Positions 55,035-63,179 of a stretch of DNA of 64,000 bases are shown one piece after another. The position numbers were made by a program, and so were the translations under genes. The notes under the pieces are model-generated. The model ran no database searches, was not told where the DNA came from, and saw nothing but the letters and a program-made list of their open reading frames with translations. Numbering within the stretch: the stretch's first letter is position 1; the number at the start of each line of letters is the position of its first letter. This stretch comes from Deferribacteres bacterium (GTDB lineage: Bacteria > Zhuqueibacterota > Zhuqueibacteria > Zhuqueibacterales > Geothermadaptataceae), in the NCBI GenBank assembly GCA_020633675.1, contig JACKDE010000002.1, positions 558,001 to 622,000 of the forward strand. Direction: 5' to 3'.

Positions 55035-55147
55035 GGTATTGACCTGTTTTTGGGTTTAAAAATGAGCAAATTCTTTCGAGAAATCACTCTTCGACCCTAC
55101 TCGGGTTGACAGAAAAGCCTTATCTGATTAGTATTGGGCCTGGCCGG

Positions 55148-56767
55148 TCAATAAGGCCAAGGTATTTCCGGGTCATAGTCAAGGACCTTCACCGTTGGCA
55201 ACCTTTTGCGATCCACATTGACACCATGCTTAAAAACAGAGGAGATCTTCCGAAGATTGCCGATGTCGTCCAGTGGGTTCGCGTCAACAATGAGAAGGTC
55301 GGCCATCTTTCCAACCTCTATCGTGCCTTTCCTGTCTTCCAGATGATAGGCGGCTGCGCCATTTCGGGTTGCGGCGATAAGGATGTCCATAGGAGAGGCT
55401 CCTGCATCCTGGAGTCCGATCATTCGATCGAAATGAGCACGACCCAAACGCCCCCAGACCGTTGGTCCCAGGTCAGCGGCTTCCGGTCCCTGATCGGTGG
55501 CAATCGTGAACGGAATAGCCGCATCGAGCCATACGCGAATTCCTTCTGACAATTGCTCATAGGTTGTCCCTGCATAACCCTGTTGCCGATACAGCATGAT
55601 CTCGTTTAGCGCAGGGTCGTCCGTCAACCCGGATGTCCATTGCTGATACTTTTCGATTTGTGATCGCTCGGGAACCGCCATCAATCCTGAAAGCAGATTC
55701 ATATCCTTGATCAGGCTGATTAGTTCGATGATAGCCGCTTTTTGCGGTTCAGAGACATTCAACCAGGATGGACTCATCACATTCGGGTGTTGAAGCAGAT
55801 CAGGTTGGAGTCGAATGGCCTGGCGCAGGCTGGCAATGGTGAGGGTATGCGTTTGGAAGGGGAGCCCGGCTTTTCGGATTTCGCTTACCATGGCGTCGAG
55901 CACTTCATCCGAAAACATCAAGGGTTCAACCGGGGCAATCCCGTGCGCACTGATTCCCAGCTTCACAAAATCGACGCCCCTTGCGATATAGGCGCGCATC
56001 GCATCAGCGGCTTCCTTGGGCGTAAGTGCCATGAGCTCAGGCCCCATGCCGGCTTCCCACAACTGGTTGATCCGGTCCTGAATGACTGGCGTGACCCAAT
56101 CGCCATACCGGAGAGATTTTCCTCGAAGACCCCATCCTCCCATAAAGTACGGTGAAAACGGCCCTCCTGTGCCGATGATGTTACCAGCAATAAGTACATC
56201 GCTGGCCATGAATTCGCCGCTGTTGATTCGGTCACGAGCCAACAGCAGAGGCTCCAACGGACCCCACGTATCAGCCAAGGTTGTGAGACCGTATTTCAAA
56301 CCGATTTGGGCCGACTGAATCGCGATTTCTTCCAGTCTGTCTTCATACTTGATGTAGAATTCCGGGACGATGTTCAAGATCAAATGGACGTTAGTATCGA
56401 TGAGACCAGGTGTTACCCATTTTCCGCTGATATCAATGACTTCATAGGAGTCCAGGTCTTTTCCATCAAGATCACGTCCCACATATTGAATGACTCCGTC
56501 TGCCATGAGGATCGTTGTATTCTCTTGTGGCGGAGCACCGGTCGCGGATATGACCGTTCCGCCCAGCAGCGCAATGCGCGATTGACGAGCCTGGGCAGAC
56601 ACCGCTGAAAGCGATAGGAGCAGCACCAGGCTGCAGAGCAAGATTGCAGAAGTAGACCAACTTATCTTGAATGGAGTTATGAATGATCTGGCAGAGGGTT
56701 TTTGAGTAGATGTGTCGAAGTTCTTTTGAGGAAATCCTTGTCGTTTAGGAAGTAAAGCTGATTGCAT
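55148..56767 (-). CDS. Amidohydrolase-superfamily protein with signal anchor, variant metal site
   Basis: 539 residues; a hydrophobic segment at about 38-58 (ISWSTSAILLCSLVLLLSLSAVSA) is a signal peptide or anchor. The amidohydrolase beta-sandwich and barrel are clear (VIDISGKWVTPGLIDTNVHL; GKMADLLIVDANPLDD). The first metal motif, normally HxH, is NVH here, while the later histidines (FQTHTLTIA, LLQHPNVMSPS), a possible bridging lysine (VDFVKLGISA) and the aspartate (IATDQGPEAA) remain. Activity with one metal is possible. Substrate unknown. It is followed by nothing on its strand until the min genes. Confidence 0.8.
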   Translation of the reverse strand: MQSALLPKRQGFPQKNFDTSTQKPSARSFITPFKISWSTSAILLCSLVLLLSLSAVSAQARQSRIALLGGTVISATGAPPQENTTILMADGVIQYVGRDLDGKDLDSYEVIDISGKWVTPGLIDTNVHLILNIVPEFYIKYEDRLEEIAIQSAQIGLKYGLTTLADTWGPLEPLLLARDRINSGEFMASDVLIAGNIIGTGGPFSPYFMGGWGLRGKSLRYGDWVTPVIQDRINQLWEAGMGPELMALTPKEAADAMRAYIARGVDFVKLGISAHGIAPVEPLMFSDEVLDAMVSEIRKAGLPFQTHTLTIASLRQAIRLQPDLLQHPNVMSPSWLNVSEPQKAAIIELISLIKDMNLLSGLMAVPERSQIEKYQQWTSGLTDDPALNEIMLYRQQGYAGTTYEQLSEGIRVWLDAAIPFTIATDQGPEAADLGPTVWGRLGRAHFDRMIGLQDAGASPMDILIAATRNGAAAYHLEDRKGTIEVGKMADLLIVDANPLDDIGNLRKISSVFKHGVNVDRKRLPTVKVLDYDPEIPWPY

Positions 56768-56994
56768 ATTAAGAATAATGGTTCAGATTCACGTGTGGTT
56801 AATTGTATATCGTGCGGCCAAATACTGGCATCAAGGTTATCCATATCTGAAATAAATGCCCAATGTTAACCACTAGTACCAATTCTGGACCTATTTTTTG
56901 TGGCTGTAAATGGACATTTTCACAAAGGTTCACTCGGGCAAGTTGCCCTTCAGGTCACGATCAGCAACCAGTTGAAGCCCCATTTTCGCGCACC

Positions 56995-57237
56995 TCACCG
57001 CGTGCCCTTGATCGGAATGTTCGCCACCAGCGCGACGGTGCGTTTGTCGCCATCCAGTGAGATTTCCATGCCGCTGGTGTCGATCTCGACATATTTTTCG
57101 ATCACTTGCAGTAACTCTTCCTTGAGCTTGTCGAGAAGCTGCGGATTGATGCTGGCGCGGTCGTGCATCAGCACCAGTTGCAGGCGCTTTTTGGCACTCT
57201 CTTTCGAAGTTTTTTTGGAATTGAAAAACCAGGCCAT
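56995..57237 (-). CDS. minE: Cell division topological specificity factor MinE
   Basis: 80 residues, typical. The N-terminal MinD-contacting region (SAKKRLQLVLMHDRASI) and C-terminal topological specificity domain (MEISLDGDKRTVALVANIPI) are present. It stimulates MinD ATPase so that Min proteins oscillate or are restricted to the poles. It lies 74 bases after minD on the same strand. Confidence 0.95.
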   Translation of the reverse strand: MAWFFNSKKTSKESAKKRLQLVLMHDRASINPQLLDKLKEELLQVIEKYVEIDTSGMEISLDGDKRTVALVANIPIKGTR

Positions 57238-57311
57238 GATGGGTGTACCTTGTTTTTAATGTAATATTCAAATTTTAATTTGGGCGACCGGCCAGTCGCT
57301 CCGACGCCAAA

Positions 57312-58109
57312 TCAATTGCTGGAAATCATGCTTTTTAGGCGATTGAAAAAGCCACTGTCGCTGCTGAGCTCGATAAACGGCACATCTTCGCCTTCCAGCC
57401 GGCGTGCGATGCGGCGGTAGGCTTCGCCGGACAGCGATTTGCCGTTCATCACCACCGGCTCGCCCTTGTTGGAGGCTGAGACGATGGCGGAGTCTTCCGG
57501 GATGATGCCGAGCAGCCGGATTGCCAAAATCTCTACCACATCCTCCTGATCCAGCATTTCACCCTTTTTGATCAAATTCATGTCCATGCGATTGATGATC
57601 AATTGCGGTGAGCCTTTCTCGGCCGCTTCCACCAGGCCGATGATGCGATCAGCGTCGCGCACGGCGGCAACGTGCGGCGTGGTGACGACAATCGCGCTGT
57701 CCGCGCCGGCGAGCGCGGAGCGAAAACCGCCTTCGATGCCAGCGGGTGAATCCACCAGCACATAGTCGAACTGTTCGCGCAGCTCGTCGCAGAGCGCTTT
57801 CATCTGCTCCGGTTGTACCGCCTCCTTGGTGCGCGATTGTGATGCAGGCAAAAGCGAAAGCCCTTCGACGCGCTTGTCGCGTACCAGCGCCTGACTGAGC
57901 TTGCACGCTCCTTCGATCACATTCACTAAATCGTAAACGATGCGGTTTTCCAGGCCGAGCACAATGTCGAGGTTACGCAAACCGATATCGGCATCGATGA
58001 CGGCGACTTTTTTGCCGCTTAAAGCCAGCGCCGCGCCGAGATGTGCTGTCGTGGTGGTCTTGCCGACCCCGCCTTTGCCGGAGGTGATGACGAAAACTTT
58101 AGAAGCCAT
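57312..58109 (-). CDS. minD: Septum site-determining ATPase MinD
   Basis: 265 residues. Deviant Walker A KGGVGKTTTTAHLG at residues 11-18, switch region VIDADIGLRNLDIVLGLENRIVYDLV and VDSPAGIEGGF, and a C-terminal amphipathic helix FFNRLKSMISSN that binds membrane in the ATP state. It recruits MinC and MinE to the membrane. Only 3 bases separate it from the unknown membrane-protein gene upstream. Confidence 0.97.
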   Translation of the reverse strand: MASKVFVITSGKGGVGKTTTTAHLGAALALSGKKVAVIDADIGLRNLDIVLGLENRIVYDLVNVIEGACKLSQALVRDKRVEGLSLLPASQSRTKEAVQPEQMKALCDELREQFDYVLVDSPAGIEGGFRSALAGADSAIVVTTPHVAAVRDADRIIGLVEAAEKGSPQLIINRMDMNLIKKGEMLDQEDVVEILAIRLLGIIPEDSAIVSASNKGEPVVMNGKSLSGEAYRRIARRLEGEDVPFIELSSDSGFFNRLKSMISSN

Positions 58110-58112
58110 GTA

Positions 58113-58565
58113 TTATGCCCTTTGTGCTACAAATTTTTCAAAACAGGATTTGATTGCCCGGATGTTGTGATAGCTGATATCGCCGTGCAAATCAATCACT
58201 TCTTTTGTGCCGCCCTTCAGGTTCACAACGATCTCAAACAAGCCAATATGCAAATCATCGATTTCTGCGAATTTAATTCTCTCTGTGCCTTTGAATCCCG
58301 GTAAGCAGAATTCAAAGGCCCCATTCCCGTAAGCGAAGAAATATTTTGAATTTCTTCGAGCAATCAAACCCTGGACAATAAAAACAATACCCTGTAAAAG
58401 CAGGATACCAATGTGCCAATTTTCACCGAGAAATTTCATTCTGAAAGCACCAGTTGCCAAAGCAGGCCATAATTCGATTGAACCAATGATCACGGCAAAA
58501 ATACCAAAAACAATAAGTGTCCATTGCAATGCCGGATGCTGATTGTACAGACGGATTTTCTGCAT
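58113..58565 (-). CDS. Unknown membrane protein embedded in the min operon
   Basis: 150 residues. Two hydrophobic helices, about 15-35 (LIVFGIFAVIIGSIELW) and about 51-68 (IGILLLQGIVFIVQGLIA), then a 75-residue soluble C-terminal part of alternating beta strands (FEFCLPGFKGTERIKFAEID, VVNLKGGTKEVIDLHGDISY) with a PH-like look. It starts 23 bases after minC and stops 3 bases before minD, on the same strand, so it is co-transcribed with them. No known family was recognised. A membrane anchor or partner for the Min proteins is a guess from position. Confidence 0.8.
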   Translation of the reverse strand: MQKIRLYNQHPALQWTLIVFGIFAVIIGSIELWPALATGAFRMKFLGENWHIGILLLQGIVFIVQGLIARRNSKYFFAYGNGAFEFCLPGFKGTERIKFAEIDDLHIGLFEIVVNLKGGTKEVIDLHGDISYHNIRAIKSCFEKFVAQRA

Positions 58566-58588
58566 AGGTCCCCCATTTTTTCGATTAT

Positions 58589-59332
58589 TTACTCAGAGAG
58601 CAATCGATAACTCGTGCTGCTCCATTTGTCGATTACGATTTGGTCTTTTTCAATGCTGGCGAATTCCGAACCGCGACTTTTGCCCGGTTTGTCCTCGGCC
58701 CGCGCAATGCGACTCGCAATGCGCAATTGCATGGGCTCGAGTTTCAATGCAGCGATGATACAGTTTTCATTGCCGCCGGCTCCCGCATGCGCAATGCCTC
58801 GCAATGCGCCAAAAACCACAATGTCGCCTGCCGAAATGACTTCAGCACCAGCATTGACATCACCGAGAATGACCACGGCTTGCCGGGATTCGTACATTTG
58901 GCCGGAGCGCAAGGTTTTGCGAATGATGGCTGCGGGAAGGCTTTCGATAACGGCTATGCTTTGCTGGGTTTGCCGGCCATTTTGCTGGGCTGGAATCGCG
59001 GAGCCGGGGTGAGCGGAAGCAGCGCTGATGCGTGAGATGCCAACCAGCTCGGCTGTGGCTACGGTTTCGGGTGAATCGGACTTCAGGCCGACAATTCTCA
59101 GATCGTGGGCATTTTGCACGACCTTCATCATTTTTTTCAGATCGACTTCAGTGAGGGCGCGCGCACCCAGGTTCAACGTGACGCCAGCATTGGCAAAAAA
59201 ATCGCCCGATTCATCGAGCTTTTCGCTGAGCGAAGCGATCATTGTATCGAACGGCAAGGTGTCGTCAATGGCAATCACAAGGCCGGATTTTGTCCCCTGA
59301 AAGGCGATGCTGAGTCTGTCAGACATGTCCAT
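58589..59332 (-). CDS. minC: Septum formation inhibitor MinC
   Basis: 247 residues from ATG 59332 or 245 from ATG 59326; AGGAT precedes both. The N-terminal half is the FtsZ-inhibiting domain, and the C-terminal beta-helix (about 140-235) has the conserved VVILGDVNAGAEVISAGDIVVFGALRGIAHAGAGGNE series for MinD binding. It blocks FtsZ ring formation away from mid-cell. A promoter lies about 30-55 bases upstream. Confidence 0.95.
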   Translation of the reverse strand: MDMSDRLSIAFQGTKSGLVIAIDDTLPFDTMIASLSEKLDESGDFFANAGVTLNLGARALTEVDLKKMMKVVQNAHDLRIVGLKSDSPETVATAELVGISRISAASAHPGSAIPAQQNGRQTQQSIAVIESLPAAIIRKTLRSGQMYESRQAVVILGDVNAGAEVISAGDIVVFGALRGIAHAGAGGNENCIIAALKLEPMQLRIASRIARAEDKPGKSRGSEFASIEKDQIVIDKWSSTSYRLLSE

Positions 59333-59357
59333 ATCATCCTGTAAATTTTACGTTTTA

Positions 59358-59386
59358 ACATTACGATTTACAAAAGATTATGTCAA
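59358..59386 (-). promoter_or_regulatory. Candidate promoter of the min operon
   Basis: Minus strand TTGACA (59386-59381), 17 bases, TAATGT (59363-59358). The transcription start would lie near 59350, about 20 bases before the minC ATG. Confidence 0.6.
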
Positions 59387-59434
59387 GCATAATTTTTGTG
59401 TGAACCGGCGTGTTGTTGACAGGCGATCGTGGCA

Positions 59435-59468
59435 TAAAAAAAGCCCGCATAGTTTCATGCAGGCTTTG
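59435..59468 (-). terminator. Rho-independent terminator between the M23 peptidase and minC
   Basis: Minus strand stem AGCCTGCAT with ATGCGGGCT (one G-T wobble), loop GAAACT, followed by seven T. It ends the M23 transcript and separates it from the min operon. Confidence 0.88.
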
Positions 59469-59507
59469 AAAATTCGGGGGCGCGTGTTCAGGTACAGAAT
59501 TACTGCA

Positions 59508-60425
59508 TTACTGCAAAACGTAATTCATTGGATCGATTGCCTGATCGTTGACGAAGATCTCATAATGCAAATGCGGGCCTGTCGAACGGCCGGTGGTACC
59601 TACCAGTCCGATAACGTCCCAGCGGTTGACTTTTTGCCCCGGTTTGACAAAAATTTTGCTGAGATGACCATAAAGGGTACGAATGCCTTGTCCGTGATTG
59701 ATTTTCACAACCCGGCCATAGCCGCGGTTAATGCTGTAGTTGTTCTGCGCAAGTTCGACCACACCTGCGGCCGGCGCATAAACTGGTGTGCCTTTCGGAG
59801 CTGCTACATCGAGGCCATTGTGGTGGCGTGAGCGCTTCAGGAAGGGATCACGTCTGTTGCCAAACAAATCCGAGATGCGTCTTTCGCCATTTTGCAGCGG
59901 AATGATCGATGGCAGGTTTTTCAGCGCTTCTTTCGAATCGTATTTGGTGTCGATGGCGTCATGCACACGCATGGCTTCGTCCATCTGCATTTCCAACTCG
60001 TCGATCAAGCTTGAAATGTGCAGAGAGTCGTTAACGGTATAGGTATCGTCGGTGTAGGCAAGATAATAATCTTCTTCTTTATCGATGACAGGGCCCTCGG
60101 TAGAGCTTTGGCCATCGACGATGCGATTGACGGGCTGATAATTTTTTTCGAAATCACTGTCGTCGGTTTTTTGCAGTGCTACCGACTGGTGGTTTGGAGA
60201 AACCTTGCGGTCGATTTTAAGGTTATCGATCACGAACGATTTCAGGCCGAGGTCCTTATAGAAGGAATTGAAAAGAAAAAAGGCGCCGGTAATGACAAGC
60301 AACAATCCCAAACCGATCACTACGCCAAACAGCAGCAATCGCCGCCAGCTCACTTCAAATTGACGATAGTGGGAAGTCGATCCGGAGAAAACTTGCACCC
60401 TCACGCGTCTGTCATGCTTCTTCAT
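59508..60425 (-). CDS. M23-family peptidase/LytM-domain protein, inner-membrane anchored
   Basis: 305 residues. One N-terminal transmembrane helix at about 30-53 (LLLFGVVIGLGLLLVITGAFF), a helical middle region, and the LytM domain at about 185-300. Zinc ligands HHNGLDVAAP (H..D) and GPHLHYEIFVN (HxH) are present, so it should be catalytically active, cutting peptidoglycan cross-links, or be an activator like EnvC/NlpD. It lies upstream of the min genes but behind a terminator. Confidence 0.93.
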   Translation of the reverse strand: MKKHDRRVRVQVFSGSTSHYRQFEVSWRRLLLFGVVIGLGLLLVITGAFFLFNSFYKDLGLKSFVIDNLKIDRKVSPNHQSVALQKTDDSDFEKNYQPVNRIVDGQSSTEGPVIDKEEDYYLAYTDDTYTVNDSLHISSLIDELEMQMDEAMRVHDAIDTKYDSKEALKNLPSIIPLQNGERRISDLFGNRRDPFLKRSRHHNGLDVAAPKGTPVYAPAAGVVELAQNNYSINRGYGRVVKINHGQGIRTLYGHLSKIFVKPGQKVNRWDVIGLVGTTGRSTGPHLHYEIFVNDQAIDPMNYVLQ

Positions 60426-61025
60426 ATTTGTATCAAATCTGTTAGTTCTACCTCAAACGATTTTTGCATCAATGATGCATCTTAAGACTTTGTGCGTGAC
60501 AAAGCTTCCCAAAATACGATGGAGCTATGCAAATGGTCTGTTTTGGAAAAATAAGTCGAGAAAATAAAGGATTCAATGAAATATTTCAAGTTTTTTCTTT
60601 TTTCGTCCTTTTCGCAATCTTTAAAAAGGCAGGCAAAAACTCCTGAAATTGTTGAAAATGCGTTCATTGATTCGTGTCGATTGTCATATTACCAGTTCCC
60701 ACACAGGCAAGCGTTTTGCGAAAAGACACCAATATATACGTAGGTGGTTGGAAAAATGCGGATTGCAAGTGTGGCATCCCGGCTCTTTTTTACGCTTTTT
60801 TTACAGAGATACGGCCCTTGCACTCAGGACAGGTCTGCCAAAGCCTGTTTGGTTCTGAACTTCGCTATACATGACCTTGCCGAAACACGCTTTCTCTCTT
60901 ATCATAGTACAAATCGTTTCGTCCCGAGCCTGTTTTGTTCATGTTGACTAATGCAGGCGAAACGGACGCAGTTCCTGACTTATTTCGTGAATCCATGATT
61001 ATTAGCGAGATCCATAGGAGTTTTT
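60426..61025. other. Intergenic region, no gene recognised
   Basis: 600 bases between the divergent M23 and FMN reductase genes. Short open frames on the plus strand (60650-60950) have no ribosome site and improbable composition. The flanking promoters must lie here, but no strong -35/-10 pair was found. Confidence 0.5.
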
Positions 61026-61604
61026 ATGATTAAAATTGCGACGCTGCTCGGTACCAGCCGTCCTGGAAATTATACCGGCAAGGCGCTGGCGATTGTGCAG
61101 GACCAATTGCAAAAAATGGCGAATGTTGAGCCAATTGAAATTGATCCAGCGCGGTTGCAATTGCCGTTTCCGGGGCAAAAAAGTGAAACAGGTGATGAAA
61201 AATGGCTCCAGCAAGCAGTGAAAAATGCAACCGCAGTGATCCTGGCGACACCTGAGTATCATGGCAGTTTTGCTGCCACAACCAAGCTCATGCTTGAAAA
61301 TATGGGCTTCCCTTCTGCACTGCGTGGCAAGCCGGTCGCGTTGCTGGGCGTCGCTGCCGGACAGATCGGCGCGATCAAATCGTTGGAGCAGTTGCGCAGC
61401 GTCTGTTCTCATGTCGGCGCATTGGTGCTGCCGGGGCCGGTTTCAATCGCCAACGTTAAATCTGTCTTCGATGAGAGTGGTGCGTGCCGCGATGCAAAAG
61501 TCGATCAGCGCCTGCGTGGGTTGGCAGCGCAGCTTGTCGATTATATCCACAATCATATCTGTCCGAAGTATACGCTTGAGCAGATGGTTCGTGAAGTGGC
61601 TTGA
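61026..61604 (+). CDS. NADPH-dependent FMN reductase-like flavoprotein
   Basis: 192 residues with AGGAG 6 bases before ATG 61026. Flavodoxin-like FMN-binding loop LLGTSRPGNYTGKAL at the N terminus and ATPEYHGSFAATTKLMLEN near 75-95, which fit the SsuE/ArsH/azoreductase family. It reduces FMN, quinones or azo dyes with NADPH in the cytoplasm. Substrate not known. It stands alone. Confidence 0.9.
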   Translation: MIKIATLLGTSRPGNYTGKALAIVQDQLQKMANVEPIEIDPARLQLPFPGQKSETGDEKWLQQAVKNATAVILATPEYHGSFAATTKLMLENMGFPSALRGKPVALLGVAAGQIGAIKSLEQLRSVCSHVGALVLPGPVSIANVKSVFDESGACRDAKVDQRLRGLAAQLVDYIHNHICPKYTLEQMVREVA

Positions 61605-61760
61605 ATCAGGGCCGTTCAGAAAAGGAATTGCAGTGGCGCAAACGCAGCCGCGACAAAGGATGGATTCTTGGGCGTTGCGACCCTGTTTCAACACAGATCA
61701 ACATGTAAGTTCAAGCTCAACGAAGAAGCGAAAAGCTAACGCATTGAGCGCATGGACAAC

Positions 61761-63053
61761 TCAGCCTCGCTTGTGCGTCATCCAGAAATAAACTGGCAAG
61801 CCGGCAAGCATTAAAAGCAGGCCATAACCGATTACCTCCAGGCCTGAGCCGATAATCGCGAAGAGCGAGAAGGACAGCGCACCTATAGCGATGAAAATCG
61901 ATTTCCAATTCAGAGCAGCACCATCTGTGGCTTCGCGCTTTTGCAGCACCAAATCGGCCAAGGCGGATGCAGTGTACGGCACCAACGTGGCCAGCGTGGA
62001 TAGCAAAATCATCAGCTCAAAAGCTGCAATCAGCCCCTTTGTGTAGTTCAGCATGATGAGCACAGTTGCGAACAGTGAGGAGACGGCGAGGGCGGTAGCT
62101 GGTGCATCGTTTTTGTTGAGTACGGCGAGCCGGGCGGGAAACATGCCGTCGAGCGCGGTGGCGCGCAGCACTTGCCCGGTGAGCAAAATATTGGCGTTGA
62201 GTGCCCCCATGAGCGAAACCAGCACACCGATACCGACAAATTTGGTGCCCCAGTTGCCAAAGATGCGCGCAGCCGCATCGGCAAAGGGGGAAGTTGATTG
62301 GGCAAGGTCTGTCGTCGGTATCAGCGCCATTACGCCAAGGGTCGCGGCGATGTACACCAGGGTTACGGTCAGCGTGCCGGTGGTCAGTGCGCGCGGGATG
62401 GTGCGCTGCGGATCGACGACATCGTCCGCTGGGATTGTCGCGGCTTCGACGCCAATGTAAGCCCACATGGTGAGCATGACCAAGCCGGTCATCATCAGCG
62501 GGAAGGACTGGTTGCCCGGATTGCCTGAGGGAACGGTGGTAACATCGCCAACAGCAAAGCCAGCCACGGCGATCACAAAAAGCGGCACCAGCTTGAGCAG
62601 TGTGGTGATGAACTGGACAGCTCCAGCCGAGCGAACGCCTGCGACGTTGACGCCGGTGAACAGCCAGATAGCCGCAATCGAAGCAACAGCACCGGCAAAT
62701 GGCCTTGCTGCAAGCGATGGGATGAACACATTCAGATAGCCGGTGAACGAAACAGCCACTGCAGCAACGGCCGACCAGACTCCAATCCAATAACCCCACG
62801 CGATCAGAAATGCCGGCAGGTCGCCGAAGGCTGCGCGCGTGTACGCATAAGGTCCTCCGATTCTTGGAATGCGACGCGCCAGCGCTCCAAGCATGACCGC
62901 AATGAACAGCGTGCCTGCCCCCGCGGCGATCCAACCGAGCAGACTGTTGCTGCCATATGGCGCGAGTACGGTCGGCAGGGTGAAGATTCCAGAGCCGATC
63001 ATCGTGCCGACCACCAGCGACCAGGTGCGCCAGAATCCCAGGCTTTTTGTCAT
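61761..63053 (-). CDS. Amino acid permease, APC superfamily
   Basis: 430 residues, about 12 helices. The helix-1 unwinding motif is GTMIGSGIFTLPTVLAPYG, and AIAGPYAYTRAAFGDLPAFLIAWGYWIGVW-like GGPYAYTRAAFGDLPAFLIAWG and TMWAYIGVEAATIPADDVVDP are typical of AdiC/YjeM-type antiporters and permeases. It should exchange or import amino acids; which ones is not evident. The antisense frame inside it is a shadow. Confidence 0.93.
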   Translation of the reverse strand: MTKSLGFWRTWSLVVGTMIGSGIFTLPTVLAPYGSNSLLGWIAAGAGTLFIAVMLGALARRIPRIGGPYAYTRAAFGDLPAFLIAWGYWIGVWSAVAAVAVSFTGYLNVFIPSLAARPFAGAVASIAAIWLFTGVNVAGVRSAGAVQFITTLLKLVPLFVIAVAGFAVGDVTTVPSGNPGNQSFPLMMTGLVMLTMWAYIGVEAATIPADDVVDPQRTIPRALTTGTLTVTLVYIAATLGVMALIPTTDLAQSTSPFADAAARIFGNWGTKFVGIGVLVSLMGALNANILLTGQVLRATALDGMFPARLAVLNKNDAPATALAVSSLFATVLIMLNYTKGLIAAFELMILLSTLATLVPYTASALADLVLQKREATDGAALNWKSIFIAIGALSFSLFAIIGSGLEVIGYGLLLMLAGLPVYFWMTHKRG

Positions 63054-63179
63054 CTTGGAACTCGTCAGCTTTTGAAATACTTGTGATTTGCATCAATTGG
63101 CTGAATCGGGATGATAGGGACAAAAGCCCGGCAAAGCTATTATTTTTTTACAAAATGTGTATAAGTGTTTGTGTGGCGT

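Noticed and set aside
55117..55157. Possible terminator at the end of the amidohydrolase gene
   Set aside because: GCCTTAT and ATAAGGC can pair and TTTTC follows on the minus strand, but the loop is 27 bases and overlaps the stop codon, so support is too weak to list.
62017..63123. Long minus-strand frame overlapping the amino acid permease
   Set aside because: It is the same strand in another frame, rich in His, Arg and Cys, with no domain; the permease frame explains the codon pattern.
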